64,000 nt of DNA from an uncultured Butyricicoccus sp. GTDB lineage: Bacteria; Bacillota; Clostridia; Oscillospirales; Butyricicoccaceae. The notes beneath the pieces are model-generated. The model was not told where the DNA came from, searched no databases, and saw only the letters and a program-made list of their open reading frames with translations. Of this stretch, positions 44,624-53,692 are shown one piece after another; position 1 is the stretch's first letter, and each line of letters opens with the position of its first letter. Made by a program: the position numbers and the translations under genes. The DNA is taken from NCBI GenBank assembly GCA_944384745.1, contig CALWUO010000005.1, forward strand, positions 1-64,000, read 5' to 3'.

Positions 44624-45334
44624 TTATTTACCAGTTAAACGACGTAGAATTTCCTGATAAGCTTCTTCAACATTGCCAAGGTCACGACGGAAACGGTCTT
44701 TGTCGAGTTTTTCGCCTGTGTCCTTATCCCATAGACGGCAGGTATCAGGAGAGATTTCATCAGCCAAGATAATAGTACCATCAGCAGTTTTACCGAACTC
44801 AAGTTTAAAGTCAACCAAAGTTACATTTAAGGTATCAAAATAAGCTTTCATAACTTCATTTACTTTAAACGCCATTTTTTTAATGGTTTCGATTTCCTCA
44901 GCAGTAGCCAGTTTTAAAGCCATAGCATGATAATCATTAATAAGTGGGTCACCTAAATCATCATTTTTATAAGAAAACTCAATGGTTGGCTGGTCAAAAA
45001 CAATGCCCTCATTTACACCATAACGTTTAGCAAAAGAACCAGCGGAAATGTTACGGATAATAACTTCAAGTGGTACAATAGAAACCTTTTTAACAACGGT
45101 TTCACGCTCAGAAAGCTGTTCAACAAAGTGAGTAGGAACACCCTGCTTTTCAAGCAGTTGGAACATATGGTTACTCATAATATTGTTAATAACGCCTTTA
45201 CCAGCAATAGTGCCTTTTTTCTCTCCATTAAAAGCGGTTGCATCATCTTTATAATCTACAATATATAGGTTTTCATCATCGGTTTTAAAAACTTTCTTAG
45301 CTTTGCCTTCATATAATTGTTCTAACTTTGTCAT
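44624..45334 (-). CDS. purC: Phosphoribosylaminoimidazole-succinocarboxamide synthase
   Basis: A 236-residue SAICAR synthetase joining CAIR and aspartate. Signature parts are YEGKAKKVF at the N-terminus, [30 protein letters not shown] and [15 protein letters not shown]. Size is normal for the bacterial monofunctional enzyme. AAGGAG precedes the ATG. It lies 32 bases downstream of purE and upstream of purF. Confidence 0.95.
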   Translation of the reverse strand: MTKLEQLYEGKAKKVFKTDDENLYIVDYKDDATAFNGEKKGTIAGKGVINNIMSNHMFQLLEKQGVPTHFVEQLSERETVVKKVSIVPLEVIIRNISAGSFAKRYGVNEGIVFDQPTIEFSYKNDDLGDPLINDYHAMALKLATAEEIETIKKMAFKVNEVMKAYFDTLNVTLVDFKLEFGKTADGTIILADEISPDTCRLWDKDTGEKLDKDRFRRDLGNVEEAYQEILRRLTGK

Positions 45335-45366
45335 TTTAGTAATTCTCCTTTTTGATGTATTATAAA

Positions 45367-45858
45367 TTATTTATATTCTGCTCTAACCTTAGCGTCCTTA
45401 GCAGAAACCTCATCAGCCATATCTTTTTTAAACTGTTCTAATTTTTGTGCAAGTGTATCATCTGATAAAGCGATAATTTGTGCGGCTAAAATAGCGGCAT
45501 TTTCTGCACCATCAATGGCAACACAAGCTACTGGAATACCCTTAGGCATTTGAACCATAGAAAGTAAGCTGTCCATACCACCCATAACACTTGTACCCAT
45601 AGGCACACCAATAACAGGCAGAGTTGTATAAGCGGCAATTACACCACCAAGATGAGCTGCTTTGCCAGCCGCTGCAATAATAACACCAAATCCGTCATTT
45701 TTTGCGTTTTTAGCAAGGGTTTCCGCAGCAAGTGGGGTACGGTGTGCGGAAACAATACGCACTTCAAACGGAATTTCAAATGTTTTTAGTTTATCAATAC
45801 ATTTGCTCATAACTTTTAGGTCGCTATCTGAACCCATTACAATACATACCTTTTTCAT
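45367..45858 (-). CDS. purE: N5-carboxyaminoimidazole ribonucleotide mutase
   Basis: A 163-residue class I PurE that converts N5-CAIR to CAIR. The N-terminal [21 protein letters not shown] with the catalytic His, [14 protein letters not shown] and [27 protein letters not shown] motifs are intact. It is the first structural gene of the purine operon. Its usual partner purK is absent from the window. TGGAGG precedes the ATG, about 40 bases after an attenuator-like hairpin. Confidence 0.95.
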   Translation of the reverse strand: MKKVCIVMGSDSDLKVMSKCIDKLKTFEIPFEVRIVSAHRTPLAAETLAKNAKNDGFGVIIAAAGKAAHLGGVIAAYTTLPVIGVPMGTSVMGGMDSLLSMVQMPKGIPVACVAIDGAENAAILAAQIIALSDDTLAQKLEQFKKDMADEVSAKDAKVRAEYK

Positions 45859-45900
45859 TTGCGAAAATCCTCCAAAAGATAAAAAATATACTGGTTGACC

Positions 45901-45936
45901 AAAAAAGAAATGCAGGATACAACTGTACCCTGCATC
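45901..45936 (-). terminator. Attenuator-like terminator upstream of purE
   Basis: ATGCAGGGTAC and GTATCCTGCAT form an 11-bp stem with a 4-base loop, followed on the - strand by TTCTTTTTT. It starts only about 5 bases after the leader ORF stop codon and lies between the promoter and purE. Confidence 0.8.
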
Positions 45937-45940
45937 TTAG

Positions 45941-46024
45941 TTATTTGGTTATAAAAATGCCTGCAAAAGTGCCATGCTTATAAATATATGTTTGGCTTAT
46001 TAAGAAAACGCCTGAACTTAGCAT
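45941..46024 (-). CDS. 27-residue leader peptide of the purine operon
   Basis: A small ORF starting MLSSGVFLIS and ending TFAGIFITK. It has a very strong ribosome site (AAGGAGG, 7 bases before ATG), better than those of most genes here, which argues that it is translated. It is mildly hydrophobic. It lies between a good promoter and a terminator hairpin that begins right after its stop codon, in front of purE. A ribosome at the stop would cover the hairpin's 5' arm, so translation could control read-through. No codon run names the signal. Confidence 0.55.
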   Translation of the reverse strand: MLSSGVFLISQTYIYKHGTFAGIFITK

Positions 46025-46067
46025 GATAATGCCTCCTTATGCAGTCAATGAGTTACTTATATCATAT

Positions 46068-46096
46068 ATTTTATCCAGTAAACATAACGGTTTCAA
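46068..46096 (-). promoter_or_regulatory. Promoter of the purine operon
   Basis: On the - strand TTGAAA (46091-46096) and TAAAAT (46068-46073) are separated by 17 bases. The leader ORF begins about 37 bases after the predicted start point. No purine or PRPP riboswitch fold is recognisable in the leader. Confidence 0.7.
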
Positions 46097-46173
46097 GCTT
46101 TTTTAATAGTGTTTTTAAAAATCGTATACTTGCCCAAAAGAAAAGGTGCAATTACAAAAAGGTTTGTCGTGTT

Positions 46174-48417
46174 CTACTCTTGTCTGCGATGTTTTTCCAG
46201 AAGTTCACATACAGAAATTACATTTTGATGTTCACGTTTGCGGAGCATTTCAGCGGTTTGACGCACTTCTTCATCTAACTTACCAGTTACACATTCATCA
46301 ATAAGTGGTATAAGCTTGTCGGCAGTTACCTCACTTAATGGAATACATGTTCTACTGCCTATATATTTAAGAAACCCATCTACTTTTATATCATAGCTCA
46401 TGCCAATAACAGGAACACCAGCAGCAGCAGAAAACATAAGCGAATGCAGTCTAATACCAATAACCGTTTTCATACGAGCTAAAATTCCTATTGTAGTTTC
46501 TATTGATTGGCGTTTTGTTATCATATAATGAGGACATTTTAACTTATTGCATATTTGCTCGGCAGGTTCTAAATCTGATGGATATTCAATAGGCACAAAG
46601 AGCGGTATAAGACCATATTTTTCATATGCATAGTGAGCGGCTTTTACAATCTCATCGGCAACATCATCTAAGCTTTTCCATTTTCTTATGCCAAATCCGA
46701 TATAATTTTTATCAAGTGGAACATTACATTCTTCAAACGCTTGATTTACAAGCAAATCACTAGCGGGTTTTAAAATAATGGTAGGGTCGGCAGAAAGTCT
46801 TATGTCTGGTTTTACAATACCCATACTGTTTAATTCCCCACGTGATAAATCATCACGCAAAGTTATAATATCTACCGAACGGTTTATAGTTTTAGCGGCA
46901 CACTTTCTATTAGTTGGGTCATTTATCGGACCAATTCCGCAACCATACATAATAACCTTACAGCCCATTCGTTTAGCTTGGTCTAATGTTAAAAGATAAT
47001 ATCTAAGTGAACGGGTTGAGGTAACATCTTGCATAAGGCTACCACCACCATTTATATAAAGGGCGGATTTATGCAGTCTTTTTAAAATCTGGTCAAATCT
47101 AAATGTATAAACAGCATCTGTGCGATAAACAAGTTTGGTTTCAAGAGGACGTCTTGACATAACAGTTATTCTGCGGTCAGGGTCTATTGCACGCATTTCT
47201 TGAACAATAGCTTTTAATATAGCATCATCACCCGAGTTACCTTTACCATAAGCACCACAAATAACTATTTCATCACGTTTAAATTTCTTTTCACGCTCAA
47301 ATCGTCTTATAACAGTTTTATAGTTATTTATTTGAGTTTGACACATGGTTGTAATAGAAAAATCTCTGTCTGCTTTTTCATAAAGTTTTTTAGCGAATGT
47401 TTGACGTTTTTGCTCATCGTTTGCTAATATAAGAATGTCCTTTGCAAGAGTTTGATAATCTCTAGGCTGGAAAATAAACCCATTTTCACCGCTATCTATA
47501 AGTTCACTCATACCACCAACATCAGAGCATATTGTAGCACAACCTTCTCTTATACCCTCTAGTATAGAATATGGGAATGTTTCAGATACTGAGGTTAATA
47601 AATTTATATCAATAGAGGCAAAGAATTTATCCATTTCTTTAACCCAGCCGCAAAATAGCACTTTATCTTCTATATTAAGTGACTGAATAAGTCTTTTAAG
47701 AGGTTTTTCGTCCTCACCATCACCCGCTAAAAATAATTTTAATTTAGGCTGTTCTTTAGCAGCAATAGCAAAACCTTTAACGCATGTAAAAATATCTTTA
47801 ACCGCTGTAAGTCTAGCCGCTATACCACATATTATATCATCATCGGATACATTCATTCCCCATTTATCTTTTATATAAGAAATCCTATCAAAATCCTTGA
47901 TAGGGTCTTTAAAATCCATACCATTATATATAATACACATTTTTTGTGGGTCAAATCCACGGGTTATAAGTGTTCTAGCCATTCTATCAGCAACAGGCTG
48001 ATGAAAGTCCATAAATCTAAGAGCTATTGTATTTAATAAACCATATGTGTATTGTTTAAGTGGATTTCCCATATAATCTAATTTATAATCAGAATGTACA
48101 GTGGTCATAATAGGTATATTAGTTTTTTTTGCTCCAATCATAACCCCTATAACATTTGATTTTGAGCCATGACAATGAATTATATCGGGTTTAAATTCAT
48201 CAATAAGTTTAAGAACTTTATTTCTACAAGTAAAAAGATTGAGATACTCAAATATTTTTACATTAAGACCACGTTTGATAGCCTCTCTTGGAAAATCGCC
48301 ATCTCTAAAGCTTACCAGACACACATCATTTTCTTTACTAAGTGCTTGAACAAGCGTCATGATATGGGTTTTCGCACCGCCTACATCGCCACCACCCATC
48401 ATCTGCAATATTCGCAT
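46174..48417 (-). CDS. Fusion of a GT4 glycosyltransferase and a CsaB-type polysaccharide pyruvyl transferase
   Basis: A 747-residue two-enzyme protein. Residues 1-370 are a GT-B glycosyltransferase of family 4: MGGGDVGGAKTH near the N-terminus, AARLTAVKD, VSETFPYSILEGIREGC with the nucleotide-sugar Glu. Residues 383-747 are a pyruvyl transferase of the CsaB/WcaK family: GAYGKGNSGDDAI, INGGGSLMQD, YGCGIGP and GIRLHSLMFSAAAGVPV. CsaB ketal-pyruvylates secondary wall polymers so that SLH-domain proteins can dock. The fusion suggests that both act on the same wall glycan. GGAGG precedes the ATG. Confidence 0.88.
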   Translation of the reverse strand: MRILQMMGGGDVGGAKTHIMTLVQALSKENDVCLVSFRDGDFPREAIKRGLNVKIFEYLNLFTCRNKVLKLIDEFKPDIIHCHGSKSNVIGVMIGAKKTNIPIMTTVHSDYKLDYMGNPLKQYTYGLLNTIALRFMDFHQPVADRMARTLITRGFDPQKMCIIYNGMDFKDPIKDFDRISYIKDKWGMNVSDDDIICGIAARLTAVKDIFTCVKGFAIAAKEQPKLKLFLAGDGEDEKPLKRLIQSLNIEDKVLFCGWVKEMDKFFASIDINLLTSVSETFPYSILEGIREGCATICSDVGGMSELIDSGENGFIFQPRDYQTLAKDILILANDEQKRQTFAKKLYEKADRDFSITTMCQTQINNYKTVIRRFEREKKFKRDEIVICGAYGKGNSGDDAILKAIVQEMRAIDPDRRITVMSRRPLETKLVYRTDAVYTFRFDQILKRLHKSALYINGGGSLMQDVTSTRSLRYYLLTLDQAKRMGCKVIMYGCGIGPINDPTNRKCAAKTINRSVDIITLRDDLSRGELNSMGIVKPDIRLSADPTIILKPASDLLVNQAFEECNVPLDKNYIGFGIRKWKSLDDVADEIVKAAHYAYEKYGLIPLFVPIEYPSDLEPAEQICNKLKCPHYMITKRQSIETTIGILARMKTVIGIRLHSLMFSAAAGVPVIGMSYDIKVDGFLKYIGSRTCIPLSEVTADKLIPLIDECVTGKLDEEVRQTAEMLRKREHQNVISVCELLEKHRRQE

Positions 48418-48582
48418 TATATTCCTCCATCTGCATTTAGCAATAAGTATAGTTTAATTTTTTAAAAAAGCTTATCTTCTATTATACACATTTTTATGTA
48501 CTATGTACACTGTAAAAGAAATATAAAAATTTGCATTTAAAACAAAAAAAGATATTAAAATAAAGTAAAGGAAAAGTTTTTT

Positions 48583-49242
48583 ATGAACGTTTTTGATATA
48601 ATTGGGCCTATAATGATAGGACCATCAAGTTCGCATACTGCGGGAGCAGTAAGACTTGGCAGAGTTGCATGGAAAATTCTTGGTCAAAGGGCTGTTAAAG
48701 CAAAAATCATGTTTTCAGGCTCATTTGCAGAAACATATAAAGGGCATGGCACAGATAAAGCTATAATAGCGGGAATAATGGGAATGCACTCAAATGATGA
48801 AAGGATAAAAAATGCATTAACACTTGCGAAAGAAAGCGGTTTAGAATTTAGTTTTGAGCTTATACAGTTGCCAGATGCACACCCAAACACAGCAAGAATA
48901 ACATTAACAGGTGAAAATAATGCTACATGTACAATACAAGGTTGTAGTATTGGCGGTGGAAATATATTAGTAACTGAAATAAATGGGCTTGAGGTTTCAT
49001 TTACAGGACAATATAATACTTTGCTTGTGCTTCACTATGACAAACCAGGAACGATTGCCGCAGTTACAAACTTTATGGCATATTCTGGACTAAATATAGG
49101 CAATTTCAGACTTTCACGACCTAAAAAAGGCGGTGAGGCGGTTATGACCATAGAAGTTGATGGAGAAGTTCCAGATTATTTAATACAAAATCTTCAGATT
49201 TTACCAAATATAATAAATGTAATATTGATTAAAGCCATTTAA
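48583..49242 (+). CDS. sdaAB: L-serine dehydratase, beta subunit
   Basis: A 219-residue subunit of the Fe-S L-serine deaminase that turns serine into pyruvate and ammonia. The N-terminal catalytic-lobe signature IGPIMIGPSSSHTAGAVRLG is intact, and a C-terminal ACT domain (LLVLHYDKPGTIAAVTNFMA) may sense ligand. It is followed after 17 bases by the alpha subunit. AAGGAAA precedes the ATG. Confidence 0.95.
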   Translation: MNVFDIIGPIMIGPSSSHTAGAVRLGRVAWKILGQRAVKAKIMFSGSFAETYKGHGTDKAIIAGIMGMHSNDERIKNALTLAKESGLEFSFELIQLPDAHPNTARITLTGENNATCTIQGCSIGGGNILVTEINGLEVSFTGQYNTLLVLHYDKPGTIAAVTNFMAYSGLNIGNFRLSRPKKGGEAVMTIEVDGEVPDYLIQNLQILPNIINVILIKAI

Positions 49243-49259
49243 CTATGGAGGTTAAAAAA

Positions 49260-50138
49260 ATGTTATCATATAACAGCATAGCTGAACTTTGCCAGAATGC
49301 TAATGAACAAAATAAAAAAATATCAGAAATAGTTTTAAGTGATGAGGCTTTGCAAATGGAACAAAGCGAAGAGGCACTTTTTAATAAAATGACCGAAAAT
49401 TTTAAAACAATGTGTCAAGCTGTAAACGATGGAAAAAATCCTAATTTGCGTTCTGCCTCTGGTCTTACTGGTGGAGATGCTGCAAAAATGGAAAAATACG
49501 CACAAACGGGCGGTTTATGTGGAAGTTTTTTAAATTTAGCAATTATGAAAGCTATTGCAGTATCTGAATATAATGCCGCAATGGGTAAAATAGTAGCTGC
49601 ACCGACAGCAGGTTCATGTGGCATTTTACCTGCATGTATAATTTCCATGGTTGAAAGCAAAAAATGCGATGAAAAGCAAGCTATAATGAGTTTATTTACT
49701 GCTGGTGCAATAGGTATGGTTATAGCTCAAAAAGCAAGTGTGGCAGGTGCAGAGGGTGGTTGTCAAGCTGAATGTGGTTCAGCTAGTGCAATGGCTGCCG
49801 CTGTGCTTGTGGAACTTGCTGGTGGCACACCTGAACAATCCGCCCATGCATGTGCTATGGCAATAAAAAATCAATTAGGATTAGTATGTGACCCTGTGGC
49901 GGGACTTGTTGAAATACCATGTATAAAACGCAATGTATCAGGTACAGTTATAGCGTTTTCATCAGCCGAAATGGCACTTGCAGGTATAGAAAGCAAAATT
50001 CCAGCCGATGAGTGTATAATGGCAATGAAACAAGTCGGTTCAAGTCTCCCATGTTCACTTAGAGAAACTTCACAAGGTGGGCTTGCAATTACACCAACTG
50101 GTCTTAAACTTAAAGAACAAGTGTTTGGCACTAAATAA
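49260..50138 (+). CDS. sdaAA: L-serine dehydratase, alpha subunit
   Basis: A 292-residue Fe-S subunit of the clostridial-type serine deaminase. APTAGSCGILPA, EGGCQAECGSASAMAAA and GLVCDPVAGLVEIPC carry the conserved cysteines that bind the oxygen-labile [4Fe-4S] cluster. ATG 49260 was chosen because GGAGG lies directly upstream; the in-frame ATG at 49245 overlaps that site. It forms an operon with sdaAB. Confidence 0.95.
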   Translation: MLSYNSIAELCQNANEQNKKISEIVLSDEALQMEQSEEALFNKMTENFKTMCQAVNDGKNPNLRSASGLTGGDAAKMEKYAQTGGLCGSFLNLAIMKAIAVSEYNAAMGKIVAAPTAGSCGILPACIISMVESKKCDEKQAIMSLFTAGAIGMVIAQKASVAGAEGGCQAECGSASAMAAAVLVELAGGTPEQSAHACAMAIKNQLGLVCDPVAGLVEIPCIKRNVSGTVIAFSSAEMALAGIESKIPADECIMAMKQVGSSLPCSLRETSQGGLAITPTGLKLKEQVFGTK

Positions 50139-50213
50139 ATTTTTTATGTATAAAGTTAAAATATATGGTGATACTATGCTTGTACCCCAAAGGGAGAAAG
50201 GCAGGTGAACACC

Positions 50214-50336
50214 ATGTCAAACAAGAAGAATAGCTCACAAAACCAGAAAAATGGTATGACTTCCCAGAATAAGAAAAATGGCACTTCAGCAAGCAATCAG
50301 CAGTCTAACGATTGTATGAACGATTGCAATCATTAA
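50214..50336 (+). CDS. 40-residue hydrophilic Asn/Gln/Lys/Ser-rich peptide
   Basis: A short ORF beginning MSNKKNSSQNQKNGM and ending in a Cys-bearing tail (DCMNDCNH). GCAGGTGA precedes the ATG. It has an internal imperfect repeat (SQNQKNGMTS / SQNKKNGTSA) and no hydrophobic segment. A GTATA-N16-GATACTA pair upstream (50149-50176) weakly resembles a forespore promoter. Composition resembles small spore or spore-coat proteins, but I cannot assign it. A terminator follows at 50381. Confidence 0.5.
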   Translation: MSNKKNSSQNQKNGMTSQNKKNGTSASNQQSNDCMNDCNH

Positions 50337-50380
50337 TTAAAAAATAATCGGCTGTCCAATAGGACGGCAAAAGGACGAGA

Positions 50381-50424
50381 AAGCACCGAGTCTGTGAACA
50401 ATCTCACAAAGTCGGTGCTTTTTT
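50381..50424. terminator. Terminator between the small peptide gene and mrnC
   Basis: AAGCACCGA (50381-50389) pairs with TCGGTGCTT (50412-50420), followed by a T-run. T-rich sequence on both strands fits convergent genes. A smaller hairpin GCTGTCC/GGACGGC (50351-50367) lies just before it. Confidence 0.8.
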
Positions 50425-50838
50425 CTATATATTGAAGTCATCGGAAATAATGCTATAAAGTTCATTTAGTCTATCATATTGTTTTTTAAGATACAGCCAA
50501 CCGAAAAGAGCTTCTAGTGCGGTTGCATGGGCATATTCTGCACGAGATGCCGCTTTTGGTATACCATGTAGTTTGGTATTTCTAGCACGTTTAAAAATAT
50601 CTTGTTCTTCATCAGTTAAAATCGGCATTATCTTCTGTGCGGCTTTATATTGAGCAGACGCACGAACTAAAGATACTGTTTTAGCATGTAAATTTTTAGC
50701 TGTTTGAGTGCCATTGCATACAAGATATGAACGTGTCATGATTTCATATACCACATCGCCAATATGTGCAAGTCCTAAAGATGAAACCTGTAAAAGCTCA
50801 CTATCTGACATTTGTGGGTGTAGAAAATCGGTATTCAT
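50425..50838 (-). CDS. mrnC: Mini-ribonuclease 3
   Basis: A 137-residue dimeric RNase III catalytic domain without a dsRNA-binding domain, which trims 23S rRNA ends in Firmicutes. The core motif LAHIGDVVYEI carries the catalytic Asp, and ATALEALFGWLYL is the second conserved helix with the catalytic Glu. AAGGGG precedes the ATG. It is a single gene. Confidence 0.92.
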   Translation of the reverse strand: MNTDFLHPQMSDSELLQVSSLGLAHIGDVVYEIMTRSYLVCNGTQTAKNLHAKTVSLVRASAQYKAAQKIMPILTDEEQDIFKRARNTKLHGIPKAASRAEYAHATALEALFGWLYLKKQYDRLNELYSIISDDFNI

Positions 50839-50954
50839 TTAAAAACCCCTTAAAAATTATTTTAATATATAATATCATATTTTATATGTAGTGTATATAT
50901 GGTATCTATGATACAATGGTTGTGTTAAAAAATCCATAGGAGGTTAATTTTTCA

Positions 50955-52700
50955 ATGAAAACCACCACACTTATAAAACGGTTTGCACCGTATTTCAAAC
51001 CGTACAGTCACGTATTGCTTTTTGACTTATTTTGCGCAGGGCTTACATCAGCATGTGATATAGTTCTTCCCTTGCTTGTGAGGTCACTTGCACAAAAAGG
51101 CATAGACGATTTATCTGGTATGACTGCTCAGTTTATATTAAAACTTGCAGGTATTTATTTAATTTTAAGAATAATAGATGTACTTGCAACATATTTTATG
51201 GCAAATATAGGTCATATTATGGGTGCAAAAATAGAAACCGATATGAGAGCCGCACTTTTCACACATTTGCAAAAGTTGTCATTTAGATATTATGCCGATA
51301 CCAAAGTAGGTCAACTTATGGCAAGAATAACATCAGATTTATTTGATGTTACCGAATTTGCACATCACTGTCCTGAGGAATTTTTTATAGCAGGGTTAAA
51401 AATCGGAGTATCTTTTATTATTTTATGTACAATAAATATACCACTTACATGTATTATTTTTATAATAGTGCCATTTATGATTTATTTTTCCGCAAAATTC
51501 AATCATAAAATGAGAGCAACCTTTAGAAAAAATAGAGTTCAAGTCGGTGAAATAAATGCACAGGTTGAAGATAGTTTGCTTGGTATAAGGGTTGTAAAAT
51601 CCTTTACAGGTGAACAGATGGAAATTGATAAATTTAAAAAAGGAAATGATGATTGGTTTGAAATAAAACAAGAAAATTATCGTTTAATGGGTGCATTTAG
51701 TGCCACAAATAGAGCTTTTGACGGTCTTTTATATCTTGCTGTTATACTCGCAGGTGGATTTTTTATGCTTAATAATATAATAACCCCTGCCGATTTTATG
51801 GCATATATACTTTATATTTCCACTCTAATGGCTACAATAAGAAGAATTGTAGAATTTGCAGAGCAATTTCAAAGGGGACTTACTGGTATTGATAGATTTT
51901 TTGAAGTTATGGACGTTGAACCAGATATCAAAGATGAAAAAAATGCTAAAAGCCTAAAACATGTAAACGGTGATATTGAGCTTAAAAATGTGAGTTTTGC
52001 ATATGCTGATGACCCAGACACACCTGTTTTACAAAATGTAAATCTAAAAATACATGCAGGTGAAAGTGTGGCACTTGTAGGGCCAAGTGGTGGCGGTAAA
52101 TCCACTATTTGCAATCTTATACCTAGATTTTATGATGTAACTGGCGGCAGTGTTACCATTGATGGTATAGATGTACGTACAGTTAAACAATCTGATTTAA
52201 GAAAGAAAATCGGCATGGTTCAGCAAGACGTTTATTTATTTTCTGGTACTATTTACGATAATATACGCTACGGTAAACCTGATGCAAGTTATGAAGAAGT
52301 TGTGGAAGCTGCCAAAAAAGCGGGGGCACATGATTTCATAATGAAAACACCAGATGGATATAATACTTATGTTGGTGAGCGTGGTGTAAGGCTTTCTGGC
52401 GGTCAAAAACAACGTATATCTATTGCAAGAGTGTTTTTAAAAAATCCGCCTATACTTATACTTGATGAGGCTACATCAGCACTTGATAACGAGTCAGAAC
52501 GCCTTGTGCAAGAAAGCTTGCAAAGACTAAGCCACGGCAGAACTGTTTTAACCATTGCCCATAGACTTTCAACTGTAAGAGCCGCAGACTTAATAGTTGT
52601 TCTAACTGAAAATGGCATATGTGAACAAGGCACACATGAAGAGCTTATGAAAAAAGATGGAGTTTATGCAGGGCTTTGCCATTTAGCAGAAGGCTTTTAG
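50955..52700 (+). CDS. ABC transporter, fused permease and ATPase (exporter type)
   Basis: A 581-residue half-transporter with six membrane helices (about residues 15-310) and an ATPase domain. Walker A GPSGGGKST, signature LSGGQKQR, Walker B ILILDEATSALD and the switch His in TIAHRLSTV are intact. It most likely works as a homodimeric MsbA/LmrA-like exporter. The substrate is unknown. A CmpB-type membrane gene follows after 13 bases in the same transcript. AGGAGG precedes the ATG. Confidence 0.93.
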   Translation: MKTTTLIKRFAPYFKPYSHVLLFDLFCAGLTSACDIVLPLLVRSLAQKGIDDLSGMTAQFILKLAGIYLILRIIDVLATYFMANIGHIMGAKIETDMRAALFTHLQKLSFRYYADTKVGQLMARITSDLFDVTEFAHHCPEEFFIAGLKIGVSFIILCTINIPLTCIIFIIVPFMIYFSAKFNHKMRATFRKNRVQVGEINAQVEDSLLGIRVVKSFTGEQMEIDKFKKGNDDWFEIKQENYRLMGAFSATNRAFDGLLYLAVILAGGFFMLNNIITPADFMAYILYISTLMATIRRIVEFAEQFQRGLTGIDRFFEVMDVEPDIKDEKNAKSLKHVNGDIELKNVSFAYADDPDTPVLQNVNLKIHAGESVALVGPSGGGKSTICNLIPRFYDVTGGSVTIDGIDVRTVKQSDLRKKIGMVQQDVYLFSGTIYDNIRYGKPDASYEEVVEAAKKAGAHDFIMKTPDGYNTYVGERGVRLSGGQKQRISIARVFLKNPPILILDEATSALDNESERLVQESLQRLSHGRTVLTIAHRLSTVRAADLIVVLTENGICEQGTHEELMKKDGVYAGLCHLAEGF

Positions 52701-52713
52701 GAGGATTTTCTTA

Positions 52714-53508
52714 ATGTATGATTATAGCTTTACACAATGGCTTTTAATATTTTATATTTATGCATTTGCAGGTTGGATTTTTGAATGCTGTGTGGTATCT
52801 GTCCAGCAAAAAAGGCTTGTAAATAGAGGCTTTTTGCGTGGGCCAATGTTACCTATTTATGGTTTTGGTGCAATTATCATGCTTTATACTGCCCTACCTC
52901 TCCATGGTCACATAATAAAAGTATATTTTGCTGGTGTATTCGTTGCAACTATATTTGAATATATAGTCGGAGTTTTAATGGAAGCTATATTTCATGTTAA
53001 GTATTGGGACTATTCTGAACACAAATTTCAATTTCAAGGGAGAATATGTCTACAATCATCACTTGCATGGGGTGTGCTTAGTGTACTTCTAGTGTCAGTA
53101 TTTCAACCACCTATTGATTATTTATTAGGTGAATTTAATGCTGTACCCCTTATGTTTACAGTTATTATTATAAGTGTATATTTTGTAACCGATGTAGTGG
53201 CATCTATAAAGACCGCATTCGATTTAAGTCGAAGCCTTGCAGAGCTTGACAAAATGCGTCTTGAAGTACGCAGAATGAAAAAAGTTCTTGCTGACCAAGC
53301 TGAACAAAAGCGTGATGAACTTTCTTCAATGGTTAAGCAAGGAAGAAGTCAACTTGAAGAGGCTATTTCAGCCGCAGACCAAAAAATTGATAAAACTGTT
53401 GAACAAATGCACTTTTTACGCAAAAGTATGATTAAAGGCAATCCTACTTTAAAATCCACTCGTTTTAATGATACACTTGAGGATTTACGCAGACGTCTAC
53501 GCAAATAA
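52714..53508 (+). CDS. CmpB-type (ABC transporter type IV) membrane protein
   Basis: A 264-residue protein. About five membrane helices (residues 8-165) carry the family signature YAFAGWIFECCVVSVQQKRLVNRGFLRGP and VGVLMEAIFHVKYWDYSEHKFQFQGRICL. A long charged coiled coil follows (about 175-250). The family is annotated as a putative ABC-transporter membrane component. It is downstream of an ABC exporter, but that exporter already has its own permease, so the link is by position only. Confidence 0.8.
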   Translation: MYDYSFTQWLLIFYIYAFAGWIFECCVVSVQQKRLVNRGFLRGPMLPIYGFGAIIMLYTALPLHGHIIKVYFAGVFVATIFEYIVGVLMEAIFHVKYWDYSEHKFQFQGRICLQSSLAWGVLSVLLVSVFQPPIDYLLGEFNAVPLMFTVIIISVYFVTDVVASIKTAFDLSRSLAELDKMRLEVRRMKKVLADQAEQKRDELSSMVKQGRSQLEEAISAADQKIDKTVEQMHFLRKSMIKGNPTLKSTRFNDTLEDLRRRLRK

Positions 53509-53515
53509 ATTTTAA

Positions 53516-53544
53516 GAACCCGACAGAAATAATCTGTCGGGTTC
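53516..53544 (+). terminator. Hairpin after the ABC/CmpB genes
   Basis: GAACCCGACAGA and TCTGTCGGGTTC form a perfect 12-bp stem with a 5-base loop. A T-run is lacking on the + strand, so it may act as an mRNA-end stabiliser rather than an efficient terminator. Confidence 0.55.
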
Positions 53545-53692
53545 AGCTTATAAAGGGGAAAAACAACTTACGTTATAGTAATCTTTTTTTCATTATATAT
53601 GATATGCAGAAACAAGTGAATATGCTATAATAAATAAAAAAGCTAGTTCATTTTCTACATATATTACTAAATTTTAGAAAGGGGTGCTACAT

